The notes beneath the pieces were generated by a model that worked only from the letters and a program-made list of their open reading frames with translations, did not search any database and had not been told where the DNA came from. A stretch of 64,000 bases of DNA from Podocnemis expansa (lineage: Eukaryota; Chordata; Testudines; Podocnemididae). A program made the position numbers and the translations under genes. The DNA lies in contig ML681990.1 of NCBI GenBank assembly GCA_007922195.1, positions 34,236,256 to 34,300,255 of the forward strand. The letters run 5' to 3'. Positions 35,640 to 48,185 of this stretch are shown piece by piece (the stretch's first letter is position 1; each line of letters begins with the position of its first letter).

Positions 35640-37215
35640 GTTTCAGAAATATTTATAAATATATGGCTGCACTTATGTTTTTATAGATAAAAGTATAAGC
35701 ATGAGTACCTTCAACTGTTTTATTATAAGAATCAGCTGTTTTAGAAGAATTAGCTTATTGGAGCTCTTTGGAGATTGGTCTATTACAGGGTATTCACTGC
35801 AGCACAGCGTCCAAAAAGGGAGCCTGGTACTTTGGGATTTCTCTAGACACTGAACAAGACTCCTTGCTGCAGCTGGACTGGGGAGCAAAGCTCCCCACTG
35901 CTGGTTGTAGTGACAAGAAATGAAGGCAGTGGGAAAATCTCACTGGCTGGTGCAATAGCCTGGCTAACTAAAGACAGCTTGACAGCCAGAACTCAGGGCC
36001 TCAACCTCCCAGGCCAAGACAGCAGGCTGTGGTGACTAACCAGAATTGAGGACAAGTTTGAGTTTGGTTAAAATTTTAAACAGTCACATTTTGAAAAAAT
36101 ATTTGCAGATAAAAAAGAAAAAAGTTATGTAACCTTCAAGTACCTTTAACATGTACTTAAACACAAACGCTAACTCCAGAATATTTAAAGTACTTATATA
36201 CAAGTAGGTAAAGTATTTCAAAGTAATTAAATATGTCTCTAAGTACAAATGTTTACTGAAACATGCTTAACTGGTGATGAGAGTGAACTTTCACAAAGTA
36301 GGAGCTCCAGATATCAGTTATGTTATAGGGTAGCGCATATGTAATAGAGCTGCACACAGATGGCTGTCCTAGAACAGAAGCTCAAACTCCCTTGGGGACC
36401 TCCAGAATATCAGTGGGCTGGAGAGCTTTCTCTGACATGATCAAAAAGCCATGACTAGTAACTGGACCACCCATAATTTTGAATTTTGTATGTATGTCTT
36501 AGCATGATGTGTACTGGTTTTCAGTTCTGCTTCACAGGAATTCTGAGGTGGGTAGTGTTATTTGTGTAAATAAAATACAACCCATTGATAAAAAGTATCA
36601 TTTTAGACCTTGAATTAATGCAGCCTTTTCATAAAGAGTGAAATGTAATTTTTTTTACCATGATTGGGCAATAGTGTGCTGTCTTCCTCCTTTCCAGGCC
36701 CTGTCCCTTCAACAGGCTAAACATTGGCACCTAGGAACAAGGAGATGAAGACCAAACTACTACAGGGGAAGAGAGATTTTGAGATAAGCTGATAGAACAG
36801 CTGCGCAATAAAACTAATCAACAGATATCAGTCCAAAAGCACCACATGGACTATAAAACAGATACAGGACAAAATGAGAGACAGCATCTAAAAGAATGTT
36901 GTTGTGCTACTCAGACCACGACCACAGGTTGACAGAGGAAGACAGAACATAGCAGAAGGATCAGTTCAAGTGATTATCTGAAATCATGGCTACTGAACTG
37001 CAGGCTCCAGTGCAACCTTCAGTGCTCATGACCCCTGGCCTAAGGTTCCTCATGGCTATTGTCTCCGGCACAGCATGCATCCTTCATACAATTCAGGGGT
37101 AGCCTGGACCACACTGTCAGCAATGAACAGCAGTCCATGGCTCCTGTCCAGTTGTGGCCTGCATGTGGAAAACGTGCCAAAAAGGCCAAGGGGAACTATG
37201 GGATAAGGAACACCC
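35640..37215. other. intronic stretch with no recognised feature
   Basis: No transposon or coding signal that I can support. Confidence 0.5.
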
Positions 37216-37220
37216 AGGAA

Positions 37221-37790
37221 TAGAATCATAGAATCATAGAATCATAGGGTTGGAAGGGACCCCACGAGGTCATCTAGTCCAACCCCCTGCCAAAAAAAGC
37301 AGGACCACTCCCATTAGATCATCCCAGTCAGTGTTTTGTCCAGCTGGGACTTGAACACCTCCAGAGATGGAGATTCCACCACCTCCCTAGGCAACTTATT
37401 CCAATGCTTCACCACTCGCCTAGTAAGGAAGTTTTTCCTAATATCCAGCCTGGACCGCCCCAGCTGTAACTTGAAGCCATTGCTTCTCGTTCTGCCCTCT
37501 GTTACTACCGAGAACAGTCGAGCTCCCTCCTCCTTGGAGCAACCCTTCAAGTAGTTGAAGGTTGCTATCAAATCCCCCCTCAGTCTTCTCTTCTGCAGGC
37601 TAAATAAGCCTAGTTCCTTCAGTCTTTCTTCATAGGGCTTGTGCTCCAGCCCTTTGATCATTTTGGTTGCCCTCCTCTGGACTCTCTCTAATTTGTCCAT
37701 GTCCTTTTTGTAGTGGGGAGCCCAAAACTGGACACAATAGCTAGATACATGATTTGGGCACATAGACCTATGACTTTGTTTTGATATCAA
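37221..37790 (-). mobile_element. CR1 LINE 3' end with ORF2 C-terminus
   Basis: The most intact CR1 tail in the window. On the minus strand a 158-residue frame (37790-37314) encodes the C-terminal part of CR1 ORF2, with [40 protein letters not shown] and [20 protein letters not shown]. Domain order matches CR1. It then runs into the 3' UTR and ends in the hallmark 8-bp repeats, seen on the plus strand as AATCATAGAATCATAG at 37221-37247. The copy is 5'-truncated, as most CR1 copies are, and lacks the endonuclease and the catalytic reverse-transcriptase core. The clean frame and perfect octamers suggest a relatively young insertion. Confidence 0.9.
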
Positions 37791-38280
37791 GCTGTTTTAT
37801 GGTGCTGTGTGTTATGTTGACAGCTGCCTTGTAAAATAAAATACTGAATTTGCACACAAGGCGACAAGAAGTTTTATTATACATAAATGGTAAACATGGC
37901 ATAAACGTTAATGAACGCCATCAAATGCCAAATCTCTAACAATAAAAAATTATGAATTGTCATCACAGTAATTCATAAAGTGTGAGTTGCAATATGTGGA
38001 CAGCATTGATAAAATGCATGACACTGCCACACATTGCATGAAAAGTGTTTACAGAATTCATAATACACAGTAGTAATGTATTTATAAAAATCTTCCCACA
38101 ACTGGCCCACACCCATACAAACAGCACCTCAAATACCATTTCATCCCTCCAGCCCCATGCATGTGACTGTGCAAACCCATTATATGGTCACACAAAACAT
38201 CTCTGATTTCTGTTGCACATCTGAACTAGTACACAAGCCAGACAGTGTACCTGTCATGATAGGACTGCTTATTTGTCAAT

Positions 38281-38426
38281 TTCAAAAGGGATAGCCGTGT
38301 TAGTCTAGTCCAGTAAAAAAACAACAAGGAGTTGTCTGGCACTTTAAGACTAACAGATTTATCTTCTCCCACGAAAGCTCATAAATCTGTTAGTCTTAAA
38401 GTGCCACACAACTCCTTGCTGTTTGT
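38281..38426. mobile_element. near-perfect fold-back repeat with imperfect direct repeats
   Basis: After a head reading GGATAGCCGTGTTAGTCTAG, the left arm (38320-38362) contains GGCACTTTAAGACTAACAGA. An 18-base loop (38363-38380) follows, then the right arm (38381-38424) contains TCTGTTAGTCTTAAAGTGCC. The arms are about 42 bases and differ at few positions. Flanks TTATTTGTCAAT and TTATTTGTGTAAAT look like a target duplication of about 12-14 bp. Confidence 0.75.
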
Positions 38427-38440
38427 TTATTTGTGTAAAT

Positions 38441-40890
38441 AAATAAAGTTACACTTAGACTATATTTCGACACTGTATCACTGAGTTCTCCTCCCCAAGA
38501 AGCTGATCTGCAAGTCCTCAGAATTCTGCTTCCACTCAGCATGGAAGTGATGCTTGTGTCAAAACAGGACACTGTCACTAGAGGAAGGGCAACAAGTTAG
38601 TAACCCTTTTGGGGCATGGAAAGAATAGGACGCTGATCCCAGGTCTTGTGGTAATACAATTATTAAACAGCAACAACACTAAACTTTGTTCATCTTCTCA
38701 ATATCTCTTGTCCTGTTAAGTTTACTACTAGAATTAAAGCTCCCTTTAAAAATATCTGGCAGTCCATTGATACGAGACCAAAAGTTTGTGAAATCATCTT
38801 TATGATACTTAGTACATTAATTCAAACATAATGCTGAGTACATTACAGAATTCAAACACCCTCTTGACAAAGTGCAAAAGTTACAGTATTATGAAAAACA
38901 TGAGGCACAAAGGACTAGCTACCAAGATCTCTCCACAGCATGTTTCTTGCCCCTTGTAAGAACTTTGAATGCTGTTATTTTATATAGATAGATGGAGACA
39001 AAACGAATATTCAGAAAAATGATTTTTGTTTACTGCAATATTAAAAACAACCACCATCTGCCACCAGATAATTCCTCCCGTGCAACCAACTCCTGCTCTA
39101 CACTTTGAAATATCCTGCTAGAAGCGAGTTCATAATGAGTTCAGAGCCTAGTATAAAAAACATCCAACTGCAACAAGAAGCATGGAAGAATTAATTCAAA
39201 GCAATAAGAGATTAAAAAAAAAAAAACAAGAACAACAACAACAGCAACAACAACAGACAGGAAAAAACAGGGGGATCCAAGGACCACAGCATGTGCTGAT
39301 GAAAAACAAAAAAACCACAATAAATATTGGCAACTGCATAAACAAACACTGCCAGAAAATTTGGTTTCAAGTGAAAAATAATGGTCAGTATGGAATCTGT
39401 TTTAAATAATCACCTGTGTTTCTAAAATGATTGATGGTAAACAGAAAATGTATAAAATGTGATTACTATAGTGACATGGAATTGATTTGTATAAAAAAAT
39501 AAATCATAAATCTCAAATCTTCAGCTCTAAAACAGATTAGGCCTGCAGAAAACATTTGAAGCCTTTACCAACATCTCAGTAAATGCTATTTTCTCAGGAT
39601 AGCCAGTTAGGTATTCAATTTGTATCTTTACAACAGCATTCTTATAAGGAGTGTTCCTTTTTATTCCTTTAAATGCTTTCAAGTCACTGAACATGCTGAT
39701 AAGAAAATTTAGGTCTATAGCAGCAGAAAAGGAAAGTTTTCAACACAAAGCAAGCACATAGGCCCATGGCACTTTTAAAGACTGATAAATTTATTTATTG
39801 CATGAGCTTTCCACAAGTAAGGGATCCCTTAAGGGCTTTAATTCCATTTAGCGCTTCAAAAGAATGCCCCTTCCATTAGTGACCTTCTCAGGTCAATTTT
39901 TTTTGTGTGCCTGTCTTTTGTGTTTCAAAAATGCACATGTGAGCAAAAAGGGAATGACTATTACAGTCCCTACTATTGGAAAATGTGGTGATGATGACTA
40001 TATCTAACACATCTACAAACATATACTGAGAAAACATTTTTTGCTCTACTTGGAAACTCAACATTTACATTTGTCATAGATTACTACAATTGGTATCAGT
40101 GTTACTGACTCTCAGGTTCAATAGCTATTTTACATGCTTAATATGACTAATGTTCATATTTAATTCAATAGCTTTTTATTAGTAAAAGTACTGTGCATGC
40201 TCACAAATTTCTTTGACAGCTGCAGAAATAGTAGGGTGAAGCACTTTAAAACTCGTACACACAAGTAACACAAATGTCATAAAGGAGTTTGAGAAGTGGT
40301 TTGTTCTGTTTTGGTTTTTCTGATCCTTCGGACATCTTACATCCATGATACCCTATGGATTGTTTTCCTTTGTGCATTGAAGTGGTCTGTCATCAGTAAA
40401 GGGAGGGTATATAAAACCAGTTACTGAAAAATGTGGAAAATAGTAACTACACAGTTCAAACAAATCCACATACCACTAGGTGCCCCCTCTCTGGTACCTC
40501 TCTCCCTGCCTAGTAGCGCCCTCACTGACTGTCATTCTCTGCCAGTAATTCATCCAGTCACTCAACCCTCCAGCTTGGCCATCATCTTTAGTTCACCCTT
40601 TCCAGCTCCTGGATGTTCAAACCAAAAGTCTCCAAATTTTCTTAATACAAAATAAATCCTTCCCTCTCTGGAACTCTTCTTCAGCCAACTGTTGGTTCAG
40701 CATATTGTTCCCATGCTGCTAGGCTCACCAACCAGTCAGGACAGCTTATGTGTCTCCCCACTATGGGAACCAATAGAGAAACCCACTACTACATTTTATT
40801 CTGGGTCCCACTCCAGGACAGCTAGGTTAAATCCGCTGCCTGTGCTGCAGTTTTCCCTCGGCCACTTCCTACCTTAATTCTTTACTTTCC
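38441..40890. other. intronic stretch, mostly unassigned
   Basis: Contains an A-rich and (ACA)n tract at about 39213-39255 and a fold-back repeat arm at 39755-39825 (GGCACTTTTAAAGACTGATA, CATGAGCTTTCCACAAG). Nothing else is recognised. Confidence 0.5.
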
Positions 40891-40894
40891 CTTT

Positions 40895-43490
40895 GGGGGT
40901 GCCCGTCTTTCCCCTGTTTGACCAGGGTCTCTCCCAGGCTCCCCTGCCTTAAGAGCATTCCTTCCTGCACTGAGAGCTCGCCCAGGCTCCCCTGTCTTGA
41001 GAGATTTCCTTTCTGCTCTTCTGTTCCCTCTCTTTCTTGAGTTCAAATCTGCACTGAAGAATTAGATTAATCCAGCTATGTTGCTCAGGAATGTAAAAAT
41101 CCACACACCTGAGCAATGTAGTCAAGCTGATCACTATCCTCATGAAGACAGCCTTAGGTTGATGGAAGAATTTTTGCAATGACTTAGCTACTTCTTCTCA
41201 AGAAGATGGATTACCTACACTGATGTGAGGGGTTCTCCTGTCAGCATAGCTACACTGAAGCGCTATAAGCGGAATCTTGTTCCCTTCAGCTCTTTCCCCA
41301 GTTGGTTTCTGTCAGCACTTAAATCAGGCTCCTTTATACAGGAATCACATGATTCCTCAGAGGTGAGGCTCATTCTGTAATCAGGTTTGGTTTAGCCTCA
41401 GGCTCTATATCCTGAAGGCAAGGTGCCCTTTTATACCTCTCTCCTTAGAGTATTGCCCAGAGTTGTACTCCTGTTCAAACCTCATCGGTATCATTGGTCA
41501 CGTGCTTGTATGGCTTGGGCCATCAGTGTTCCCAGCTCCACTTTGAGCTTGTTCACTATAATTGGGATACAATCCATCTCTTGTGGGAAACACTGACGCC
41601 TCCCTTGAATCAACTCCTTCTCACTAACAGTGCTTGCAGAGATTGTCCTGAAACCACTATTTCCCCTGAAGCCTTTTGCTTCTACCACTGCATCCACTGG
41701 AATCTTTTCCATCAGGGTCTAAGTATCAGTCATGGACTCCTCCACCCTTGAATTTTTCCCCGCTTCATCTCTGTCTCTACCCTTTGCCCTGCTTCATCTC
41801 TGTCTCCACCATTTTGTCCTATAGGTCTCTCCAGCACCATTCTTGATGCAACTGTTGAGCAATCTGCTAAGTCCACAGCCACCATTGCCACTGCCACTTC
41901 CACCTTGTCTGCCTCATGCATATTTGTGCCATAGGACACTCCTTCCTTTACTTTTATCTTTCTGGGACCTGCAACCCATTTCTTCCCATCCCACAGTTTC
42001 CTAAGTCAGACACTTTTTATATGGCCTGCTTCTTTGCATCAAAACCAAACAGTTCTCTTCCTTTTCTTGAGAGCAGGCCAAACAAACTTCTGTGATTCTT
42101 CTTATCCTCCAATCTCCACAGCTAACTTTCTCCACAGCTTCTTGGCTCTGTTTTATCCCTTCTTCAGAGCCATTTAACAACTCACAGTTCACGAGCAGTT
42201 CAAACAATCCCTACAAGGAATCCCATTTATGTAGCCCAGTGGGTTCCTACTGACTCTTCTAGGCACCTATCCCAGTTTAGTGTCCTAGTAGTCCAAAATA
42301 ACAGAATCTTTCTGAACGGAACACAAACGCGCACTATCTTCACCCCAGATTCAGCTGGATGCAACAACTCTCTCTCCAACTTGAAGGTCTGTCTGCTCCG
42401 TAACCTCCTGCCTCCACAGGCCTCTCCAGGTAGGCCTTTGCGGTCTGTTCTGTGTTTTGATGATCAGGGTCTCTTCCAGGCATCCCTGCCTGAAAGCCTA
42501 CTTCTCTCATGCTGCTTGCCCATGGTCCTTCCTTAACTTTCAAGCCTAGAGAGCAGCCCGCAGGCCCAGAGCTTCCCTCCCTGCTCTTCCTTTCCCTGGG
42601 TATGTTTACACTGGAGACTTAAGTCGATTTAACCTGACTTAAGCAACTCCAGAGCTATATTTAGAATTTATTAAGATGACTTAAACACCAGCTAAGGTTG
42701 ACTTAATAACTCCTGCCCTGAAAGCTGACTTAAGCTTTTATGTCGACTTGACAGGGCAGGAATGGTTGGGCCCTGCCCTAGGTCCTGTTTGGGCTCAGGG
42801 GGCCTGATCCGTCTCCAGTTGCTGCCAGCAAGTGGCTGGGAGCCAGATCTGGCCCCTGCCCTTGCTGCATGAGGCAAGGAGCTGTGAACTGGCTCCTGCC
42901 ATCAGTGTCAAAGGGCTAGGTGCTCGATCTGTCCCCTAGTCCCTTGCTGCAGGCGAGGGGAGGGAGAGAGCTGGGAACAAGCTCCTGTTGCCAGCAACAA
43001 GGGGCTTGGAGCCTGACCTGGTTCCCAGCGCCTTGCTGCAAGCGGTGGGGGCTAGGATTGAGCCCCGAGTCGCTTGCCGCAATCCGGCCCTGAGCCGCTT
43101 GATCTGAGGAGTAGCCTGTGAAATTGACCAGGTTGGGTCACTGGGCTGTCTCCCTGACGGTTGCTTAAAAGTCAACCTTGTGAAATCAACTTAGGGGTAT
43201 GTCTATACTAGTAGACATATCCAAGGCCCAGGCTTGGGCCCTGCCCTGGGACTGAGATCTGGCTCCAGCTTAAGTTGACCTTGTGAAGTTGACCTAAAAT
43301 AGTCCCCCAGCATAGACATAGCCCTTGTGTCTGAAAGTCCTGCAGGAGCCTTTTGGTTTCATGCTGTCTCTTCCCTCCAGCTGGATTCTGTCATCACTTA
43401 AACCTGACTCCATTTATAGAAGTCACTCAGTTCCTTACTAGTGAGGCTCTTTTTGTAATCAAGGTTGGCTTAGCCCCAAATTCTGCAGTC
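40895..43490 (-). mobile_element. candidate decayed LTR-flanked retroelement
   Basis: Two related blocks in direct orientation, about 40895-41430 and 42440-43490, share GACCAGGGTCTCTCCCAGGC / GATCAGGGTCTCTTCCAGGC. They also share TTTCTGTCAGCACTTAAATC / ATTCTGTCATCACTTAAACC and AGGTGAGGCTCATTCTGTAA / AGTGAGGCTCTTTTTGTAAT. They bracket about 1 kb with broken minus-strand frames (41491-41712, 41730-41939, 42001-42207), one carrying CLACSQEKEENC. I infer two diverged LTRs and a gag-like remnant; no protease, reverse transcriptase or integrase is seen. The second block is split by the MITE at 42598, and the first by a different turtle-type repeat at about 41070-41265. It could instead be two copies of an unrelated repeat. 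Confidence 0.35.
42598..43323. mobile_element. MITE with GC-rich core, GTCTACA family
   Basis: Starts GGGTATGTTTACACTGGAG and ends CAGCATAGACATAGCC; flanks CCT / CTT. Arms carry TTAAGTCGATTTAA-like palindromes. The core shares GGGAGCCAGATC and CTTGCTGCA units with the element at 5249-6109, so the two are the same subfamily. A short inner palindrome GTATGTCTATACTAGTAGAC near 43197 suggests a composite. Confidence 0.65.
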
Positions 43491-44011
43491 CAAGGACAGA
43501 TGAACCTATTACATACTGGTTAACCAAAAGTAATAACAAATGAGAAAGCCAAAGAGAGGGTTCTATCGTAAACAGCTGCTGACATCACTTGTAAAGATGT
43601 GAAAACAGTTTATTTAAAACTCTGAATCTGTGAGAGTGAGTGTGAGATTCTTTCAGTATTGTCAACTACGTAAGCTCAGAAATCATAAGACAGGCTCCCA
43701 GAATCATGACATTGTCTTAGAAAACTAAGATTAAAAATTAATTACTTTCTTCATTTAATTTGTCATCTGATTTTTTGAACCGTTAGGGTCCACGTGAGGG
43801 CAAAAAACTTACTTTGAAAGAGAAAGAGAAAACAGATTTTATGTACCCAGTTAATTCCAGGACTTGGACTGTAAAAAAAACTAAAATTCTGTAAGATCTA
43901 GCAACACTGACTTTGCTTCCCCACTTTTATTCTTTATTATTAAGAACTCTTGCTTGTTTACAGGACTGTACATGCTGTGTAAGATTTCCAGCTATTTCTG
44001 TTACTTATTCC

Positions 44012-44977
44012 CAGGGCTGGATTAACAACCCTGTGGGCCCAGCACTGTAAGATTTTGTGTGGCACCTGGCCAGCCTGGAGACAGGACAATGGGGTCTCTG
44101 GCACCGGGGGGGGGGGGGGCAGACACAATGACACACATAGTTATATTGCCCCCCATCATCATCAACATACAATGGGAGAGTCTACAGGCCCGTGTCCCAC
44201 TCTGCCCCACTTTCCTCATCTCTAGATGCAGCACCCCATGTGGTTGAGGACAACCTGTGGACAGGTGTCCCACTCTCACCCTGCTGTGGGGGCATCAGGG
44301 AAGCCATGAGAGGCTCTCTGTGGCTCCCTTCTTACTTCAACAGCAGGGGTGAAAGGGGTCAGAGTATGCCCTGGTTCCCAGTGAGCTGAAACAGCCTGGG
44401 CAGTGGGGCTCCTGCTCTCACGTTCTCCTTCCAGTCTCCCCTCCGCACATCCCCCCTTCTCTCACAGTGACCCTGATCCCCCCCACACTCACATCTACTC
44501 CAGCCTCCCTCCCACAGCCACATAATGTCCTTACCCCTGATTCCTTTGCATCTCCTCATCTCCCCTGCATCCCTTCTATCCTCCCCCTTCCTCTCCTGTC
44601 ACCTCCTGCAACCCCTCATATCCCTATTCTCCCTCCAGCTCCGGCTCCCTGGTGTCACGTTCCCTGCCCTGCAAATGAAGGCAGCCAGTGGCAGCTTCTC
44701 TGGTCACGGGTGGAGTGGAAATGACAGCCAGTTCAGCTGGGAGCAGACTGGAGCCAAACCCCACCCGCCCTGCAGCCAGGGAAGTGTGACTGGGAGGCAA
44801 GGCTACCTTGATCAGGGAGGGTAGGAAGATCTCTCCTATTGTCCTACATTCCCTCCACATGGTGTCTGCCTGGGACCAGGGCCACCCAGCCAGAGCTGGA
44901 TTTTTGTGGTGACCTCATTAGCCTGGAACTCTTGGCTTTAGCCCCTATAGCCCCTGCATTAATCCAGACCAGCCCTG
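44012..44977. mobile_element. hAT-type MITE, long form
   Basis: Starts CAGGGCTGGATTAACAACC and ends GCATTAATCCAGACCAGCCCTG-type inverse, the same ends as 20470-20982. The target duplication is not preserved (CTTATTCC / CTTCCCCA). It contains a polyG run at 44106-44119. Open frames inside are compositional. Confidence 0.65.
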
Positions 44978-45229
44978 CTTCCCCAACAGATCTAAGGTAC
45001 AGAACACTCAGTCTGAGTACTGAATTTTTTGGACACCAAAGGGATCTAGTTTCACACTCCAATCAAAATAATGCTGTTAAAAGCAATTATTACAGTAACA
45101 CACTTTTTAAACCTCAATGGACAGACAGCTTTCACCAAAAATTATTTTAAAAAATTGGCTGAAGAGCTCCCTGAACTATTACTGTCAATACTTAATAGGT
45201 TTTGAAATATCAGGTAAATTCCAGAGGAC

Positions 45230-45605
45230 GGGGTGGGGAGAAAGAAGGAGGAATGTTCTTGCAGTATTTACATAGGATATATATAGCATGTCCCAGGAAC
45301 CAATAGGCTGCTTAGTCTGACATTAGTTCTGGGCAAAATCATGGAAAGATTGATATAAGATGCAGTCAGCAGAGAACCTAGAGACTATATAGCATAATGA
45401 ATGCCAATCAATAAGGCTTTATGGATAAAGCTCATGTAAAATTAATTTGATAATGTTTAAATGAGATCACAGATTTGATAAATGTAACTGTATCAACATA
45501 ATGCGCTTGGATTTCTGTAAAGTATTTTATGTAGCCAAATGCATGGATCTGTTCTTAGACCAATGCTATTCAGTATCTTTATTGGTTATCTGGAAGAAAT
45601 TATAA
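45230..45605 (+). mobile_element. decayed CR1 reverse-transcriptase fragment
   Basis: Plus-strand translation, with many stops and shifts, shows a SLT-VLGKIMERLI block near 45320-45355 (compare NYRPVSLTS-GK-MER in CR1). At about 45540-45600 it shows a GSVLRPMLFSIFIGYLEEI block (motif B, normally GSVLGPLLFNIFINDLD). Opposite orientation to most other CR1 copies here. Confidence 0.65.
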
Positions 45606-46123
45606 AATGATTCATTATAAAATAAATTGATTATACAAAAATTAATACATAAATTAATTTTCAAAACTGAGAAATATGCAATGATATAAAAACGAAGCTG
45701 GACATTTTTAGTGTATGTACTGACAAGCATGCACACTACACATACTTTTATTAATATCAAGTTCAAGCTGTCAATACATTGAAAGAAATGAGTTGTTAAA
45801 AAGACAAATTACTTCAGTCATTCTCCCCCAATGTGCACATACTGCATTTGTAAATAGTCTTCTCTTATGTAAGTTATTTAGTAATTCACACTAATATAAT
45901 ACACTTTAAAATGAAACTTGTACAAGAAACTACCATTATTATAATAAGCAAACTGTCTAAAATACTTCTACAAAGTGCCCATGATACACCAATTAAAGTT
46001 TTAATTCTAATCAACATATTTTTCATTGATCCCTTGCATAGTACTTTAAAGACAAGTTTCACTACGCTTTTATAACACACCGTCATTTCATACCATCCTA
46101 AGGTGCGCTAGGTGTTTCTAAGA

Positions 46124-46516
46124 GAGGGCTTGACAAAACCTGGGTGCCAGGTTGCCATGGCACTGAGGAATTAGCCCCAATGCCTAGATTCACCGCAGTA
46201 TCCTGGGAGGCAAACAACCTCTGATGCCTAAAAAAAGACACAGACACACCAAGACTTTCAGAGCCACTGCCTCCACCTCCCAACACCACTGAGAGCGTCC
46301 TGGGTAGCGGCTTTTTTCAGTGGCAGGGACCTTTTGTGCAATGCACTGCTGCTGAAAGTGTCAGTGGCAGTTTTTCAGCAGTGGGGTGCTTCTTTGTTCC
46401 ATACCACAGCTGAAAGCATCAGAAGTGGTAGTTTTTCAGTAGTGATGAGACCACACCTCTAGGCACCTAAATTTTTAGGCTGGTCCCTAGGTGCACAGCA
46501 CTTTTCTCGAGTCCTG
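46124..46516. mobile_element. hAT-type MITE with perfect 8-bp target duplication
   Basis: Starts GAGGGCTTGACAAAACC and ends CTTTTCTCGAGTCCTG (inverse AGGRCTYGASAAAA). The 8-bp TTCTAAGA at 46116-46123 is repeated exactly at 46517-46524. This is the best preserved duplication among the hAT MITEs in the window. Confidence 0.85.
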
Positions 46517-46522
46517 TTCTAA

Positions 46523-46750
46523 GAGTATGTCTACACTGTAATCAGAGATGTGAGTAGAGCTGTGGAGACATAAATGCCGTGGCTTTAACTTAGCTCTCAC
46601 AAGTATCAAGGAGTGAAGCCACAGACTTCAGTACAGTCTAGCTACCTTATTTTTCAGTTCAAACTAGACAAAGCCTAGTACAGGCAGGGTTCAAATTAGT
46701 TCAAATTAATGCTCCTTAATTTGAACTAATTTGCTAGTGTAGACACAGCC
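46523..46750. mobile_element. short MITE, GTCTACA family
   Basis: Starts GAGTATGTCTACACTG and ends GCTAGTGTAGACACAGCC. Its left end abuts, and overlaps by two bases, the target duplication of the preceding hAT MITE. Confidence 0.55.
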
Positions 46751-46843
46751 ACTACATCTACATTAGCCAAATTTAGTTTGGACTTCTTAGACTAAGCCTC
46801 CTTAGTCCAGACTAATTTGCCAGTATGGACATTGCCTATAAAG

Positions 46844-47693
46844 GCAGATCTACACAGATGGCAGCAAATTCACCACTCAGTTCAATATTTCTGGTTCAAC
46901 TGAGCAGTCAGTGAACGACCGCTAAATTGATCCGGAAGTTGACACAGGAAGATCACCCCCTCAAAATAATTAGCATTGAGTAGAAGGGAGGGCAGTTCCC
47001 TTCGATGCAGTGCAGTGCAGATGTTGTGGTAAGTAGGTGTTAGCAAAGCTATTCTTGGGGGTGAGAGCAGAGGGGCGATCGCCCCTTGCCTTGTGGTTCT
47101 GCAGGCCCATGCCATCCTGCCATGAGCAAGGCAGTGCAGGGCCCGCAACACTGCCCCCCATGGCTGCACTGCGTCTCACTCCCACCCCGCTTCCTTCAGC
47201 ATGGAGCTGAAGGTGGGGGGGCACAGAACCGGGCTCTGTTCTGGGCTGGTCCACCCTGCCCCACACGACAGAGAACAGCTGGCCGAGGGGTGAAGCAGGC
47301 CAACCCACAGGCTGGGCTCTGCTCTCTTGCCCCTCCCCTGGGCTGACTTTTCTGCCCTGTGGGTGGGGAGACCTGGCCCAGTGGCAGGGCAGGAGAGCAG
47401 AGCTCAGCTCCCAGACCAGCCTGCTCTGCCCCTGAGGGCACAGTGTCTGACTCAAGAGGATGGGGAGAGTGCAGGGCCAGCCTCTGGGCTGGCCAGCCGC
47501 ACCCCCCCCCCAGGATGGGGGAGCGTGGCAGGGGAGCCCCCTCAGGCTGATTGGCTCTGACCCCCCCCAACCGCCCTAGGGACTGCTCTGGGTATTAGAC
47601 ACTTGAAAGGAAATACACAAGTTATTTTATGTAGCTTGTATATCTCCCTTCAACTGCTGCCGAAATCTGAGACCAGTTTAGACCTGGCCTAAG
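46844..47693. mobile_element. MITE-like element with GC-rich interior
   Basis: GGCAGATCTACACAGATGG at the left is matched by the inverse of CCAGTTTAGACCTGGCC at the right. The interior (47080-47580) is G+C-rich, with open frames on both strands that encode nothing recognisable. Confidence 0.4.
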
Positions 47694-48185
47694 TAATATA
47701 TAATTATGGAAAGTGGTTATAGAAGAAGGAAAAATTGCTGGAGTAGAATTAGGAGGAAAAATGACTAACTGGGTATGAAGTCAGGGATATAATGAATAAA
47801 ATACTTGGAAGTCTCCAGTGGCAACATGGGAATGCTCTGATGATGCGGTATGCTGAGTAGTTTTTAATAAATCTTTATAATGCTACAATTTGGTCTCTTG
47901 CTTGGGAAAAATTCATTTAAGTACTTTTTTTGGAATAGAAGTTATAGGGACGGAACTGGTTTCTGCTTGCTTTTAAATAGGGAGTGTACTTATTTCTGAT
48001 ATGAGAAGAAAGTGGCCTGATCAGAGATGGAATGGTATTACTTTCTTTTAGTTATAAATTTGATTATACAGGGATGCAAGACAGTAGTCAATATACTTGT
48101 TCTTAGGGTCAAAACATTATAGATTTCAGTACCTTAAAGTAAAGTACCCTTGGTTGGAAAAAGTAGTTTTATGCACCCAAATCTA

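Noticed and set aside
43985..44060. CTGTAAGATTTT, similar to the complement of a PDE4D8-type exon end (KSYS).
   Set aside because: No GT donor follows on the minus strand, the upstream peptide does not match, and the site lies at the end of a hAT MITE.
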